Shown: piece by piece, positions 26,974 to 35,278 of the stretch
How positions within the stretch are numbered: position 1 is the first letter of the stretch
Layout of the letters: every line of letters begins with the position of its first letter
Assembly: GCF_900105805.1 (NCBI RefSeq)
Contig: NZ_LT629788.1
Coordinates: 4,448,501-4,512,500, forward strand
From: Pseudomonas moraviensis
GTDB lineage: Bacteria > Pseudomonadota > Gammaproteobacteria > Pseudomonadales > Pseudomonadaceae
Direction: 5' to 3'
Length of the DNA stretch: 64,000 nt
Made by a program: the position numbers and the translations under genes
Notes under the pieces: model-generated
What the model was told of the DNA's origin: nothing
Databases searched by the model: none
What the model saw: the letters and a program-made list of their open reading frames with translations, nothing else

Positions 26974-27693
26974 ATGAGACTGTCCCGCTTCTTTATCGAC
27001 GCCCCGCTGAGCACCGGCGAACACGAACTGCCGGAGGCCCAGGCGCATTACATCAGCCGCGTGCTGCGCATGGCCGAGGGCGATGCCGTGCAGTTGTTCG
27101 ACGGTTCCGGCCATGAGTTTCGCGGATCGCTGGTAGAAGTCGGCAAGAAGCGCGTCGTCGTGCAGATCGACGAGCAATTCGCCGGGCAGGTCGAATCGCC
27201 GCTGCAGATCCACCTGGGCCAGGGCCTCTCCCGTGGCGAGCGGATGGACTGGGCGATTCAGAAAGCCACCGAGCTGGGCGTGAATGAAATCACTCCGATC
27301 TTCAGTGACCGCTGTGAAGTCCGCCTCAAGGACGAACGCGCCGATAAACGCCTGCTGCACTGGCGCCAGGTAGCGATCAGCGCGTGCGAGCAATGTGGGC
27401 GCTCGCGGGTGCCGGTAATTCATCCGCCAGTGTTGTTGGCGGACTGGATCAAGCAGACTGAAGCGGAGTTGAAGCTGGTGTTGCATCCGGAGGCAGAGCC
27501 GCTGGTCAGCCATGCCAGACCGGCGACGCTGGCGTTCCTGATCGGGCCGGAAGGGGGCTTGTCAGATGGCGAAGTCGAGCAGGCCAAGACCAACGGCTTC
27601 CACGCCGCCCGCCTCGGGCCGCGGGTGCTGCGCACCGAGACCGCGCCAGTGGTGGCATTGGCTGTTGCACAACAGCTTTGGGGTGACTTTTAG
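26974..27693 (+). CDS. rsmE: 16S rRNA (uracil-1498-N3)-methyltransferase
   Basis: 239 residues. The N-terminal PUA-like domain starts MRLSRFFIDAPL with HYISRVLRMAEGDAVQLFDG. The SPOUT domain carries the trefoil-knot SAM motif FLIGPEGGLSDGE and the final LGPRVLRTETAPVVAL. It methylates U1498 of 16S rRNA in assembled 30S subunits. It follows bioA as in P. aeruginosa. Confidence 0.95.
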   Translation: MRLSRFFIDAPLSTGEHELPEAQAHYISRVLRMAEGDAVQLFDGSGHEFRGSLVEVGKKRVVVQIDEQFAGQVESPLQIHLGQGLSRGERMDWAIQKATELGVNEITPIFSDRCEVRLKDERADKRLLHWRQVAISACEQCGRSRVPVIHPPVLLADWIKQTEAELKLVLHPEAEPLVSHARPATLAFLIGPEGGLSDGEVEQAKTNGFHAARLGPRVLRTETAPVVALAVAQQLWGDF

Positions 27694-27715
27694 AGTCTCG
27701 ATTGGAATACGTCCC

Positions 27716-27803
27716 TGTAGGAGTGAGCCTGCTCGCGATAGCGGTGTATCAGCCACCACTCATTGACTGAACTGACGCAATCGCGAGCAGGCTCACTCCT
27801 ACA
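27716..27803. repeat. REPIN, TGTAGGAGTGAGCC variant
   Basis: Inverted pair of a variant core (GGAGTGAGCCTGCTCGCGAT) between the convergent rsmE and hemolysin III genes. The same variant recurs at 38232, 46827, 50537 and 63944. Confidence 0.9.
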
Positions 27804-27818
27804 AGGGAATGGCGGTGT

Positions 27819-28436
27819 TTAGAGGACGTAGAACAGAATCGCGACGAAATGCAGCAAGCTCCCGGCGATCACGAACAGGTGCCAGATGCCATGGGCATGC
27901 CGCAAGCGGTGATCCAGGGCAAAAAAGATAATCCCCACCGTATACAGCACGCCGCCCGACGCCAGCCAGGCAAACCCCGCCGTGCCCAGTGCGGCAATCA
28001 GCGGCTTGACCGCGACCAGGACGATCCAGCCCATCACCGCGTAAATCACGATCGACAGAATCCGCGCTTCGGAGCGCGGTTTGATCTCTTGCAGAATGCC
28101 GATCAGCGCCAGCCCCCAGACAATCCCGAACAGCGTCCAGCCCCACGGCCCGCGTAACGTCACCAGGCAGAACGGCGTGTAGCTGCCGGCGATCAGCAGG
28201 TAGATCGAAAAATGATCGACCTTCTTCATGATCGCTTTCTTGCGCCCGCGCACGCTGTGGTAAACGGTCGAGGCGCTGTAGAGCACCAGCAAGGTAAACG
28301 CATAAATCGCCACGCTGACAATCTTCCATGGACTGCCGTCGAGGCTGGCGATTACCAGCATCCACACGCCGCCGATAAACGCCGCAATAGCTCCGACCAA
28401 ATGGGTCCATGCGTTGAGTTTTTCCCCGTGATACAT
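27819..28436 (-). CDS. hemolysin III / PAQR family membrane protein
   Basis: 205 residues with seven predicted membrane helices. PAQR signatures are present: GEKLNAWTHLVGAIAAFIG at the start, STVYHSVRG with its His, the FSIYLLIAGSYTPF segment, and the terminal HAIWHLFV-type motif (HGIWHLFVIAGSLLHF). The conserved His and Asp/Ser residues form a metal site in the family. E. coli TrhA affects membrane energetics; true haemolysis is not expected. Confidence 0.88.
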   Translation of the reverse strand: MYHGEKLNAWTHLVGAIAAFIGGVWMLVIASLDGSPWKIVSVAIYAFTLLVLYSASTVYHSVRGRKKAIMKKVDHFSIYLLIAGSYTPFCLVTLRGPWGWTLFGIVWGLALIGILQEIKPRSEARILSIVIYAVMGWIVLVAVKPLIAALGTAGFAWLASGGVLYTVGIIFFALDHRLRHAHGIWHLFVIAGSLLHFVAILFYVL

Positions 28437-28523
28437 GTATTGCTCACCTCACATTCGTTACCGCAGCGCGCAAGGCTCGGGCCTTGAGCGTAAAAGCGCA
28501 AGTTTGCGTTCAACACGATCCCC

Positions 28524-28559
28524 TGTAGCAGCTGCCGAAGGCTGCGATCTTTTGATCTT
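28524..28559. repeat. single copy, GGAGCTGCCGAAGGCTGCGA family
   Basis: One slightly diverged half (TGTAGCAGCTGCCGAAGG then CTGCGATC) just before mdcR. No inverted partner. Confidence 0.75.
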
Positions 28560-28597
28560 CCGTGCACAATCGGCCGATACCAAAAAGAGTCCGCGCC

Positions 28598-29518
28598 ATG
28601 CTGATCGACGAAGAATTGACCCTGAAAAAACTCGAGGTGTTCCTCGCCTTCATGCGCACCGGCAACCTCGCCCGCGCCGCCGCCGAATTGCAGACCAGCA
28701 ACGTCAGCGTGCACCGCGCCATCCACTCTCTGGAAAACGCCCTGCGTTGCCCGCTGTTCAAACACGAGGGGCGCAACCTGACGCCGCTGGAAAGCGCTTA
28801 CGTGCTGGAAGAGCGTGCGCAGAAGCTGATCAACGACGTGGTCGAAAGCGTGCGCCTGACCCGCGAAGCTGCCGGATTCTCCGCCGAGCGCTTCAAGCTC
28901 GGCTCGCTGTATTCGCTGACGGTGAAAACCGTGCCGCAACTGATCATGGGCCTGAAAATCCGTCGCAGCGAACTCAACATCGACCTGATCCTCGGCTCGA
29001 ACATCGACCTGCTCTACAAGCTGAAAAACATGGAAGTCGACGCGATTCTGGTGTCGCTGGACGACAGCATCAACGACCCCGATTGCGAGCAGATTGCACT
29101 GTTTTCCGACGACATCTTCCTCGCCACCCCGGCGGACTCCAAGTTTGCCCAGCGCGGTGAAGTGGACCTGGCGCAAGTGCGCGATGAAACCTTCATCACC
29201 CTGACCCAGGGCTTCGCCACCCATCAGGACGGTGTGCGGGTATTCAAACAGGCGGGGTTCGAGCCGAAGGTGGCGATGCAGGTCAACGACATCTTCACCT
29301 TGCTGAGCATGGTCAGCTCGGGCGTGGGTTATGCGTTGCTGCCGGGAAGGATTGCGGCGGTGTACGAGAATCGGGTGAAGCTGATCCCGTTGCAGGAAAA
29401 GTACCGCTTGCAGCAACACATTGGCGTGGTGTTTCTCAAGGCCAAGGAGCGCGATCCGAATCTGTTGGCGTTGCTGGCGGAGTGTCGGATGTATGCGAAT
29501 CGGCAGGGTGGGGTTTAG
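28598..29518 (+). CDS. mdcR: LysR-family regulator of malonate utilisation MdcR
   Basis: 306 residues from the ATG at 28598. The N-terminal helix-turn-helix reads LKKLEVFLAFMRTGNLARAA then LQTSNVSVHRAIHSLE, followed by a co-inducer domain beginning FKLGSLYSLTVKTVPQLI. It is placed tail-to-tail with madM, at the end of the mdc cluster, the position of mdcR in Pseudomonas. The expected ligand is malonate or a derivative and the target is the mdcA promoter, where a T-N11-A palindrome is visible at 37030-37044. Confidence 0.88.
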   Translation: MLIDEELTLKKLEVFLAFMRTGNLARAAAELQTSNVSVHRAIHSLENALRCPLFKHEGRNLTPLESAYVLEERAQKLINDVVESVRLTREAAGFSAERFKLGSLYSLTVKTVPQLIMGLKIRRSELNIDLILGSNIDLLYKLKNMEVDAILVSLDDSINDPDCEQIALFSDDIFLATPADSKFAQRGEVDLAQVRDETFITLTQGFATHQDGVRVFKQAGFEPKVAMQVNDIFTLLSMVSSGVGYALLPGRIAAVYENRVKLIPLQEKYRLQQHIGVVFLKAKERDPNLLALLAECRMYANRQGGV

Positions 29519-29545
29519 ATCAAGATCAGATCAAGATCAAGAGCT

Positions 29546-29707
29546 ACCCCCTAACCCCAGCCCTCTCCCCCAAGGGGGCGAGGGGGAAAGGGAGCAGATT
29601 GGGGGCTTTTCGGAACCTGAGTTCGACTCAGGATTTTCAGGTCGATGTATAACGCCAAAACAACGCGGTCAGTCCCCTCTCCCCCGGGAGAGGGCTAGGG
29701 TGAGGGG
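29546..29707. repeat. MITE-like intergenic element, copy B
   Basis: Inverted ends CCCCAGCCCTCTCCC / GGGAGAGGGCTAGGG with CAGGTCGATGTA inside, between the convergent mdcR and madM. A GATCAA-type simple repeat (29518-29541) precedes it. Confidence 0.85.
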
Positions 29708-29717
29708 CTCTTGATCT

Positions 29718-30482
29718 TCAGCCGACAATCGCACGAACGATGAAGAACAACAGCGACGGCCCCAGCAAACACCCAAGACCGGTGTGAAAGGTAGCCGTCA
29801 ACGCCCCGTACGGCACCAGGCGCCGATCCGTCGCCGCCAGCCCCGCCGTCACGCCACTCACCGTCCCGGCCAGCCCGCCAAAGACCATCGCCGAGCGGGG
29901 GTTGTCCAGGCCCATCCAGCGCGCCGCGACCGGGGTGCCGACCATCACCAGAATCGCCTTGATCAACCCGGTGGCAATCGACAGCGCCATCACATCCGAG
30001 GTCGCGCCGATCGCCGCACCGGTCACCGGCCCGACGATGTAAGTCACCGCACCCGCGCCGATGGTGGTCATGCTCACCGCGTCGCGATAACCGAAGGTCC
30101 AGGCCATGCACGCGCCGACAATGAACGGCAGGATCGTGCCCAGCAGCAGGGCGATCACGCCGATCATGCCGGCCTTCTTCGCTTCGGTGGCCTGTACTTC
30201 AAAGGCAGTGGCGACGATGGCGAAGTCGCGCAACATCGCCCCGCCCATCAGGCCGATGCCGGAGAACAGCGTGAGATCGGCCAAGCCTTTCTGCCCGCCG
30301 GTCATGGTGCCGCCAACCCAGGCCAGCACCAGGCCGATGACGATGGCAATCGCCGAGCCGTGGATGCGTCCGAAGGTCAGGCGCTTGGAGAGAACCACCG
30401 ACACCCACATGATCACGCCGACGAAGGCGAATGCGGTGATCAGCCCATTGTGTTCCAGACCTTTTTCGATGAGATCCCACAT
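29718..30482 (-). CDS. madM: malonate transporter subunit MadM
   Basis: 254 residues, very hydrophobic with about eight membrane helices, beginning MWDLIEKGLEHNGLITAF. GGTMTGGQKGLADLTLFSGIGLMGG and GYRDAVSMTTIGAGAVTYIVGP are conserved MadM stretches. With MadL it forms a sodium- or proton-coupled malonate importer. It starts 1 bp after the madL stop, so the two are translationally linked. Confidence 0.93.
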   Translation of the reverse strand: MWDLIEKGLEHNGLITAFAFVGVIMWVSVVLSKRLTFGRIHGSAIAIVIGLVLAWVGGTMTGGQKGLADLTLFSGIGLMGGAMLRDFAIVATAFEVQATEAKKAGMIGVIALLLGTILPFIVGACMAWTFGYRDAVSMTTIGAGAVTYIVGPVTGAAIGATSDVMALSIATGLIKAILVMVGTPVAARWMGLDNPRSAMVFGGLAGTVSGVTAGLAATDRRLVPYGALTATFHTGLGCLLGPSLLFFIVRAIVG

Positions 30483-30483
30483 G

Positions 30484-30900
30484 TCAGCGACCTCCTACCG
30501 GGGTGCCGACCGGGGAAATTTCCGCCGGTTCGTCGGGCAACGGTTCGCCCTTGTGAGTGCGGCTGATCAGGGCAATCGTGCAACCACAAACCGCCACGGA
30601 GCCGATTGCCGCCAGCACCGCCACCGGGCCGCCGTGCAGGGCGGTGACGACGTTCTGCTGCGCGGCCATCGCCACCACCACCGGAATGTACATCGCGCCC
30701 CAGAAGCCGACGCCCATCTCGCAATCCTTGGTCATGCCGCCGCGCTTTTGCATCCACAAGCGTGCGCAGATCAGCAGGATCATCGCAATGCCGACCCCGC
30801 CGACGTTGGATTTGACGCCCAGCAACACGCCAAGCATGTCACCCATGATCACCCCTGCCAGCGTACAGATCGCCAGCAGCGCCACACCGTAAATAATCAT
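30484..30900 (-). CDS. madL: malonate transporter subunit MadL
   Basis: 138 residues from the ATG at 30900, preceded by GAGGA. About four membrane helices; GVIMGDMLGVLLGVKSNVGGVGIAMILL is the conserved first half and a short hydrophilic tail ends the protein. It works with MadM in malonate uptake. A 64-bp gap separates it from mdcH, the only sizeable gap in the operon. Confidence 0.93.
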   Translation of the reverse strand: MIIYGVALLAICTLAGVIMGDMLGVLLGVKSNVGGVGIAMILLICARLWMQKRGGMTKDCEMGVGFWGAMYIPVVVAMAAQQNVVTALHGGPVAVLAAIGSVAVCGCTIALISRTHKGEPLPDEPAEISPVGTPVGGR

Positions 30901-30964
30901 TGTTGTAGTCCTCAAAGTGCATCGTCGAATGTTGTTTTTGTTGTTCGAAGCTTGAGTCGGCGGT

Positions 30965-31885
30965 TTAGAGTTGGCGGCCACCCTCCTCTCGCAACAGCGC
31001 TTGCAGGGTGTCGAGGCGGGCACTGTCGAAGGCAGTGACGGTGCCCTGCTCGAACACCCGGCGTGCCAGCCCGCTGAGCACCGCACCGGGCGGCAGTTCG
31101 ATCTGTAAACGCACGCCGCGCTCGTAGGCGCTTTGCACGGTGCCGCGCCAATCCACCACGCGGCACATGTTGAAAGCGAGGTCATCGCGCAGCGCTTCGA
31201 CTTTGGTCACAGGCCGCGCGCTACTGCCGCTCAGATAAGCGATTTTCGGATTCTTCAGTTCAACCTTGGCGAAGGCGTCGGCAAGCGCCTGCGCCGGCTT
31301 TTCCAGCAATGGGCAATGCGACGGCACGCTCACCGCCAGCCGTTTCGCCACTCCGGCGCCGCGACCGCGCGCCAGTTCGGCCACCGCTTGCATGGCCTTG
31401 TCGCTGCCGGCGATGACCACTTGGTTATCAGCGTTGATGTTGGCCAGATACACCGGCGTTTCTTCGCTGTGCACCTGGGCCAGCAGCGTTTCCACTGTGG
31501 ATAATTGCAGACCGATGATCGCGGTCATGCCGTAGCCCTGTGGATAAGCCTGCTGCATCAGCTCACCACGCAGGCTGACCAGCTGCAGCGCATCGCTGAA
31601 ACTCAAGGCCCCTGCCACCACTGCCGCCGGATAAGCGCCGATGGACAGCCCGGCGACGTAATCTGCTCTCAGGCCATCCTGCAATAACTGCCGTGAAGCA
31701 GCGACCCCGGCGATCAGCAGACAGAGTTGGACCGCCCTTGTCGTGCGCAATGCCTCGGTGGAATCCAGCAGCGAGACATCTTCGCCAAGAACATCACTGG
31801 CCTCGACCAGGGTGTCGCCGGGCAAACGCTGAAGCATGCCCGCCTGCTGCGCGCCCTGGCCGGGAAACACCAGCAGACTGCTCAC
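30965..31885 (-). CDS. mdcH: malonyl-S-ACP:CoA / malonate decarboxylase epsilon acyltransferase
   Basis: 306 residues from a GTG at 31885 that overlaps the mdcG stop as GTGA; the first residues SSLLVFPGQGAQQAGM are the FabD-like start. The nucleophile elbow is GLSIGAYPAA (about residue 88). MdcH charges the acyl carrier subunit during activation of malonate decarboxylase by transferring malonyl from malonyl-CoA. An upstream start would give a poor N-terminus. Confidence 0.9.
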   Translation of the reverse strand: MSSLLVFPGQGAQQAGMLQRLPGDTLVEASDVLGEDVSLLDSTEALRTTRAVQLCLLIAGVAASRQLLQDGLRADYVAGLSIGAYPAAVVAGALSFSDALQLVSLRGELMQQAYPQGYGMTAIIGLQLSTVETLLAQVHSEETPVYLANINADNQVVIAGSDKAMQAVAELARGRGAGVAKRLAVSVPSHCPLLEKPAQALADAFAKVELKNPKIAYLSGSSARPVTKVEALRDDLAFNMCRVVDWRGTVQSAYERGVRLQIELPPGAVLSGLARRVFEQGTVTAFDSARLDTLQALLREEGGRQL

Positions 31886-32499
31886 GCTGCCTGCTCCTGC
31901 GGGTTCCACGGATCCATAACCAGACACGCATGATGGGCAGTTTTCAGCAGCACCCGCGCCGAATCACTGGCCCATTCGCGCAAGGCCACCGCACCGAATG
32001 GCGTCTGCAATTGCGCGTCGACCCGGCACACGGTTTGATCAAACAAATCGACCAGTTTCCGCGCCTGATCACGACGGATCATCTGCGGCGTACGCAGGAT
32101 CAAATCGAGATCGCTGGCGGCGTGCATCGCGGCAAAGCCACTGGCCAATTCAAACCCTACGCTGCCGCTGACACCCCAGACCCAACCGCAATCGTCGAGT
32201 AGCGGTCGCAGCTGTGTCAGCGCCTGCATCACCGGCAAATCACGCGGGCTGTCGACATGACACAGCGCCTCAGGACTGACCCGCCGGGCAATCGAATCAA
32301 CCGGCATGAACGCCGCCAGGCGCTGCTCGCGCAAAGCCCCGCGCACACCCACCGCGACAAAACCGGCAGCACTCAACGCCCGCCGCACCACCACCGGTTG
32401 CCCGGCCGCCAGCACCTCGACCGCCCACGCCGGCGCATCTGCCGGCAACTGCGCCGGGGTCATACCCCAGAGCAGATCGTGGGCCAAAGTCAGGTTCAC
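31882..32499 (-). CDS. mdcG: malonate decarboxylase holo-ACP synthase (phosphoribosyl-dephospho-CoA transferase)
   Basis: 205 residues. Of two consecutive GTG codons the second (32499) sits 7 nt after GAGGG and overlaps the mdcE stop as GTGA, so it is preferred. The nucleotidyltransferase-like site is GVSGSVGFELASG then ASDLDLILRTP (Asp pair). It attaches the 2'-(5''-triphosphoribosyl)-3'-dephospho-CoA prosthetic group to Ser25 of MdcC. Confidence 0.9.
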   Translation of the reverse strand: MNLTLAHDLLWGMTPAQLPADAPAWAVEVLAAGQPVVVRRALSAAGFVAVGVRGALREQRLAAFMPVDSIARRVSPEALCHVDSPRDLPVMQALTQLRPLLDDCGWVWGVSGSVGFELASGFAAMHAASDLDLILRTPQMIRRDQARKLVDLFDQTVCRVDAQLQTPFGAVALREWASDSARVLLKTAHHACLVMDPWNPQEQAA

Positions 32500-33281
32500 C
32501 ACTGCGCCCTCAGCAGTTCGCGGACGCGGCTGGAGGCGGCGCGATTACTCGCACCGAGGCGGCCCTTCAAATCACTGCTGCTCACATCATCGATCGCCTG
32601 CTTCAGGCACTCGCGCACCCGCGCCAGATCTTCCGCCGTCGGCTGTTCGATCTGCTGCACCGAGAGAGTTTCCCAAAGCAGACCGAGGCTGGCGTAGCTG
32701 TCGATGTCGTAGGCCATGGGCGGCACGCTGGCGGCCAGCGCTTCCAGTTCTTCAACACTGCGCAAGGTCACCCGCGCCGCCGAGGCCTTGCCCATCGCGT
32801 GCACCATCACACCGGGATCACGCAAAGCAATCAGCCGATTGGCCTGATAACCATGCGCGAGAAATGCGCCCGACATCGCTTTACCCACCAGCAGCGCAAT
32901 CACCGGATGCCCGGCCAATCGCGCACGGGCATAACTGTCCGCCGCGCCGGCCAGGGCCTGATGAATGCCGAGGGCTTCTTCGCGCCGGCCATACGCCTGA
33001 CTCGGCACATCGACGATGGCGATGATCGGGCGCTTCTGCGCTTGGTCGCGGTCGGCGCTGATCGCGTCATCCACAGCCTTGGCCAGACCCCAGCCTTCGA
33101 GCAAGCCGACTTCGCCGTTTCGAGCGCGAGGGAAACGATTGTCCGGGTCGGCGACCACGGCGATAAAACGTCCAAGCTCAGCGTCGGCCACTTTCAATGA
33201 CGGCGGCAAACCTTCGACGCTTTCAGCGCCCTCGCTCAAGGCGTTGAACCAGTGCAAACCGCGCAATGAATAACTGCTCAT
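32496..33281 (-). CDS. mdcE: malonate decarboxylase gamma subunit
   Basis: 261 residues with a carboxyltransferase (crotonase-like) fold: IIAIVDVPSQAYGRREEALG, then HPVIALLVGKAMSGAFLAHGYQANRLIAL. Together with MdcD it decarboxylates malonyl-S-ACP to acetyl-S-ACP. The start overlaps the mdcD stop (ATGA), indicating coupled translation. Confidence 0.94.
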   Translation of the reverse strand: MSSYSLRGLHWFNALSEGAESVEGLPPSLKVADAELGRFIAVVADPDNRFPRARNGEVGLLEGWGLAKAVDDAISADRDQAQKRPIIAIVDVPSQAYGRREEALGIHQALAGAADSYARARLAGHPVIALLVGKAMSGAFLAHGYQANRLIALRDPGVMVHAMGKASAARVTLRSVEELEALAASVPPMAYDIDSYASLGLLWETLSVQQIEQPTAEDLARVRECLKQAIDDVSSSDLKGRLGASNRAASSRVRELLRAQW

Positions 33282-34129
33282 GAGCGCTCTCCTTGATACA
33301 GATCGCGAACCACCGACGGTTCGATTTGCTGGTCAGTGTTCAGCTTGCCGAGGCGTTGCAGGAACCACTCGGCGCGCTGGCTGCGCGGCTGTGCCGGCAA
33401 GCCTAGCTGGAGCAATTCTCCGACCTGCTGACGAATCTGCGCCACGTCATCGCCGACATAACGATCCACCAGACCACTGTTGAAACGCTGCTCGCCGCCG
33501 GTCACGCTCCAGATGAAGGGCCGGTCGCGGGAATCGTATTCCTCGATCCCGGCTTCCTGCTCGATCACCTGCGGGCCGTTCAAACCGAGACGTGCTTCTT
33601 GGGTCACCAGCAAATAGCTGCACAGCGCAGCGGCGATCGACATGCCGCCGAAGCAACCGACGCTGCCGGCGACCACGCCGACCACCGGTTGATAGCGCTG
33701 CAAATCGACAATCGCCGCATGAATATCAGCAATCGCCGCGAGCCCCAGATTGGCCTCCTGCAAGCGCACGCCACCGGTTTCCAGCAGCAACACTGCGCGA
33801 GTAGGAATGCCGTTACGATTGTCTTCAGCCGCCAGTTCCAGCGCACCGGCAATCTTCGCCCCGCCGACTTCGCCAAGGCTGCCGCCCTGGAATGCGCCTT
33901 CAATCGCCGCGATCACTACCGGCAGACCGTCAAGACTGCCCTTGGCGATGATCACGCCGTCGTCGGCCTGGGGCACCACACCCTGGCGTTCGAGCCATGG
34001 CGACATCACCCGTTGAAACGGATCGAGCAGTTCGCGAAAGGTCCCGGCGTCGAGCAAGGCTTTCGCCCGCTGCCGCGCACCGAGTTCGACGAAGCTGTGT
34101 TTGTTGAGCAACGCTGCGCTGTCAGTCAT
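33278..34129 (-). CDS. mdcD: malonate decarboxylase beta subunit
   Basis: 283 residues from the ATG at 34129, which lies inside the end of mdcC (8-bp overlap). Carboxyltransferase features: AIEGAFQGGSLGEVGGAKIAGALELA and VLLLETGGVRLQEANLGLAA, plus GSVGCFGGMSIAAALC as oxyanion region. It is the partner of MdcE in the decarboxylation step. Confidence 0.94.
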   Translation of the reverse strand: MTDSAALLNKHSFVELGARQRAKALLDAGTFRELLDPFQRVMSPWLERQGVVPQADDGVIIAKGSLDGLPVVIAAIEGAFQGGSLGEVGGAKIAGALELAAEDNRNGIPTRAVLLLETGGVRLQEANLGLAAIADIHAAIVDLQRYQPVVGVVAGSVGCFGGMSIAAALCSYLLVTQEARLGLNGPQVIEQEAGIEEYDSRDRPFIWSVTGGEQRFNSGLVDRYVGDDVAQIRQQVGELLQLGLPAQPRSQRAEWFLQRLGKLNTDQQIEPSVVRDLYQGERS

Positions 34130-34421
34130 GGCCGATCTCCTCGAAACCCTGTTCCAGACGCAAGCGCACCACCCCCGGCGTCGCGCCGAAATCGTGGATG
34201 TCGATGGCCATCGCCGGCGGCGTGGTGCCGTCGAACATCCGCGCAAACAGGTGTTGCCAGCGCTGCTGCGCGCCATTGACCGAGGTCTGCACATTGATCG
34301 TCAGCTTGCCGGCCAGACCCGGCTCGATCAGCACTTCCAGATCTCCCGAACCGACACAACCGACCAGCGCACGACCGCGTGGCGGCTGCCCGGCGGGGAA
34401 TTCAAACGATAGGCTTTCCAT
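34122..34421 (-). CDS. mdcC: malonate decarboxylase acyl carrier protein (delta subunit)
   Basis: 99 residues, starting MESLSFEFPAGQPP. The prosthetic-group attachment serine is Ser25 in GCVGSGDLEVLIE, as known for Klebsiella MdcC. Despite the name it is not related to the usual ACP fold. Start and mdcB stop share one base (TGATG). Confidence 0.95.
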   Translation of the reverse strand: MESLSFEFPAGQPPRGRALVGCVGSGDLEVLIEPGLAGKLTINVQTSVNGAQQRWQHLFARMFDGTTPPAMAIDIHDFGATPGVVRLRLEQGFEEIGHD

Positions 34422-35278
34422 CAAAATGCTCCCTGAACAATGCCGTCGCGCTCGATGCGATCGAGCAGCAGCGTGGCTGCGAGCAAGTCGGCGGCGCCAC
34501 CGGGCGAGGCATTCAATGCGATGAGTTGTTGATCGAGTTCGTGCAGGCGCCGGCGACCGCTGAGGCTGGCGCTGCCGCCGGCGTCGAGCACCGCTTGCGC
34601 CCCCGACTGCATGGCGTGCAGGCCGGGTTCGCCAGCGCGGTAGAGCACGCAGGTGTCGGCCAGCTCGGTCATGATCGCCAGCAATGCATCGAGCCGGGCA
34701 TTCTGTTCGCCGTGGCCGTTGGCGCGGCTTTTCTGCAGTTGCGGCAGGCCGCGTTGCAGCACGGACGGGAAGCCCAGCTGCGCTTCCTCGCGGGCACCGC
34801 GTGCGCCGTAACGCTGGGCGACTTGTGCGCCGTGGCTGAGCGGTTTCGGTGCGTAGCGGTCGTCGAGCAGTGCCAGGCGTGCGGCACACAAGGCGATGGA
34901 TTTCGGTTGCAGCGCGGCGGCCGTCACCAACAGTCCCAACGCCCAGATCGCGCCGCGATGGGTGTTGACGCCGTTGGTGGTCACAAGCATGGCTTGCTCG
35001 CCTTCACGGCCGATGCGGCCAATCGCTTCGCGCAACGGCAAACCGACTTCGCCAATGTCCAGCGCTGCCTCGGCCATTTCCTTGAACGCTGGCCACAAGG
35101 CCAACGCCGACGCGTGCATCAGGCCCAGGTGCAGATCGGTGTGTGCGCCATTGCCGCGACGATCGACCAGCGCCGGTTTCGGCGACAGATCGGCTTCGTC
35201 GATCAGCGCGTCCACTGCCAGATCGGCCAGGCGCTCGGCCAGTGACAACGGTTTCATTTGCAGGTTGAATGCGTGCAT
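34421..35278 (-). CDS. mdcB: triphosphoribosyl-dephospho-CoA synthase
   Basis: 285 residues of the CitG/MdcB family: EADLSPKPALVDRRGNGAHTDL near residue 28 and TNGVNTHRGAIWALGLL near residue 100 are the conserved blocks, followed by ASPGGAADLLAATLLLDRI at the end. It makes the prosthetic-group precursor from dephospho-CoA and ATP. It begins within the mdcA stop (TAATG). Confidence 0.93.
   Translation of the reverse strand: MHAFNLQMKPLSLAERLADLAVDALIDEADLSPKPALVDRRGNGAHTDLHLGLMHASALALWPAFKEMAEAALDIGEVGLPLREAIGRIGREGEQAMLVTTNGVNTHRGAIWALGLLVTAAALQPKSIALCAARLALLDDRYAPKPLSHGAQVAQRYGARGAREEAQLGFPSVLQRGLPQLQKSRANGHGEQNARLDALLAIMTELADTCVLYRAGEPGLHAMQSGAQAVLDAGGSASLSGRRRLHELDQQLIALNASPGGAADLLAATLLLDRIERDGIVQGAF

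Noticed and set aside
28157..28437. Haemolysin toxin activity for the hemolysin III family gene
   Set aside because: The family name is historical; PAQR/TrhA membrane proteins are not established toxins.
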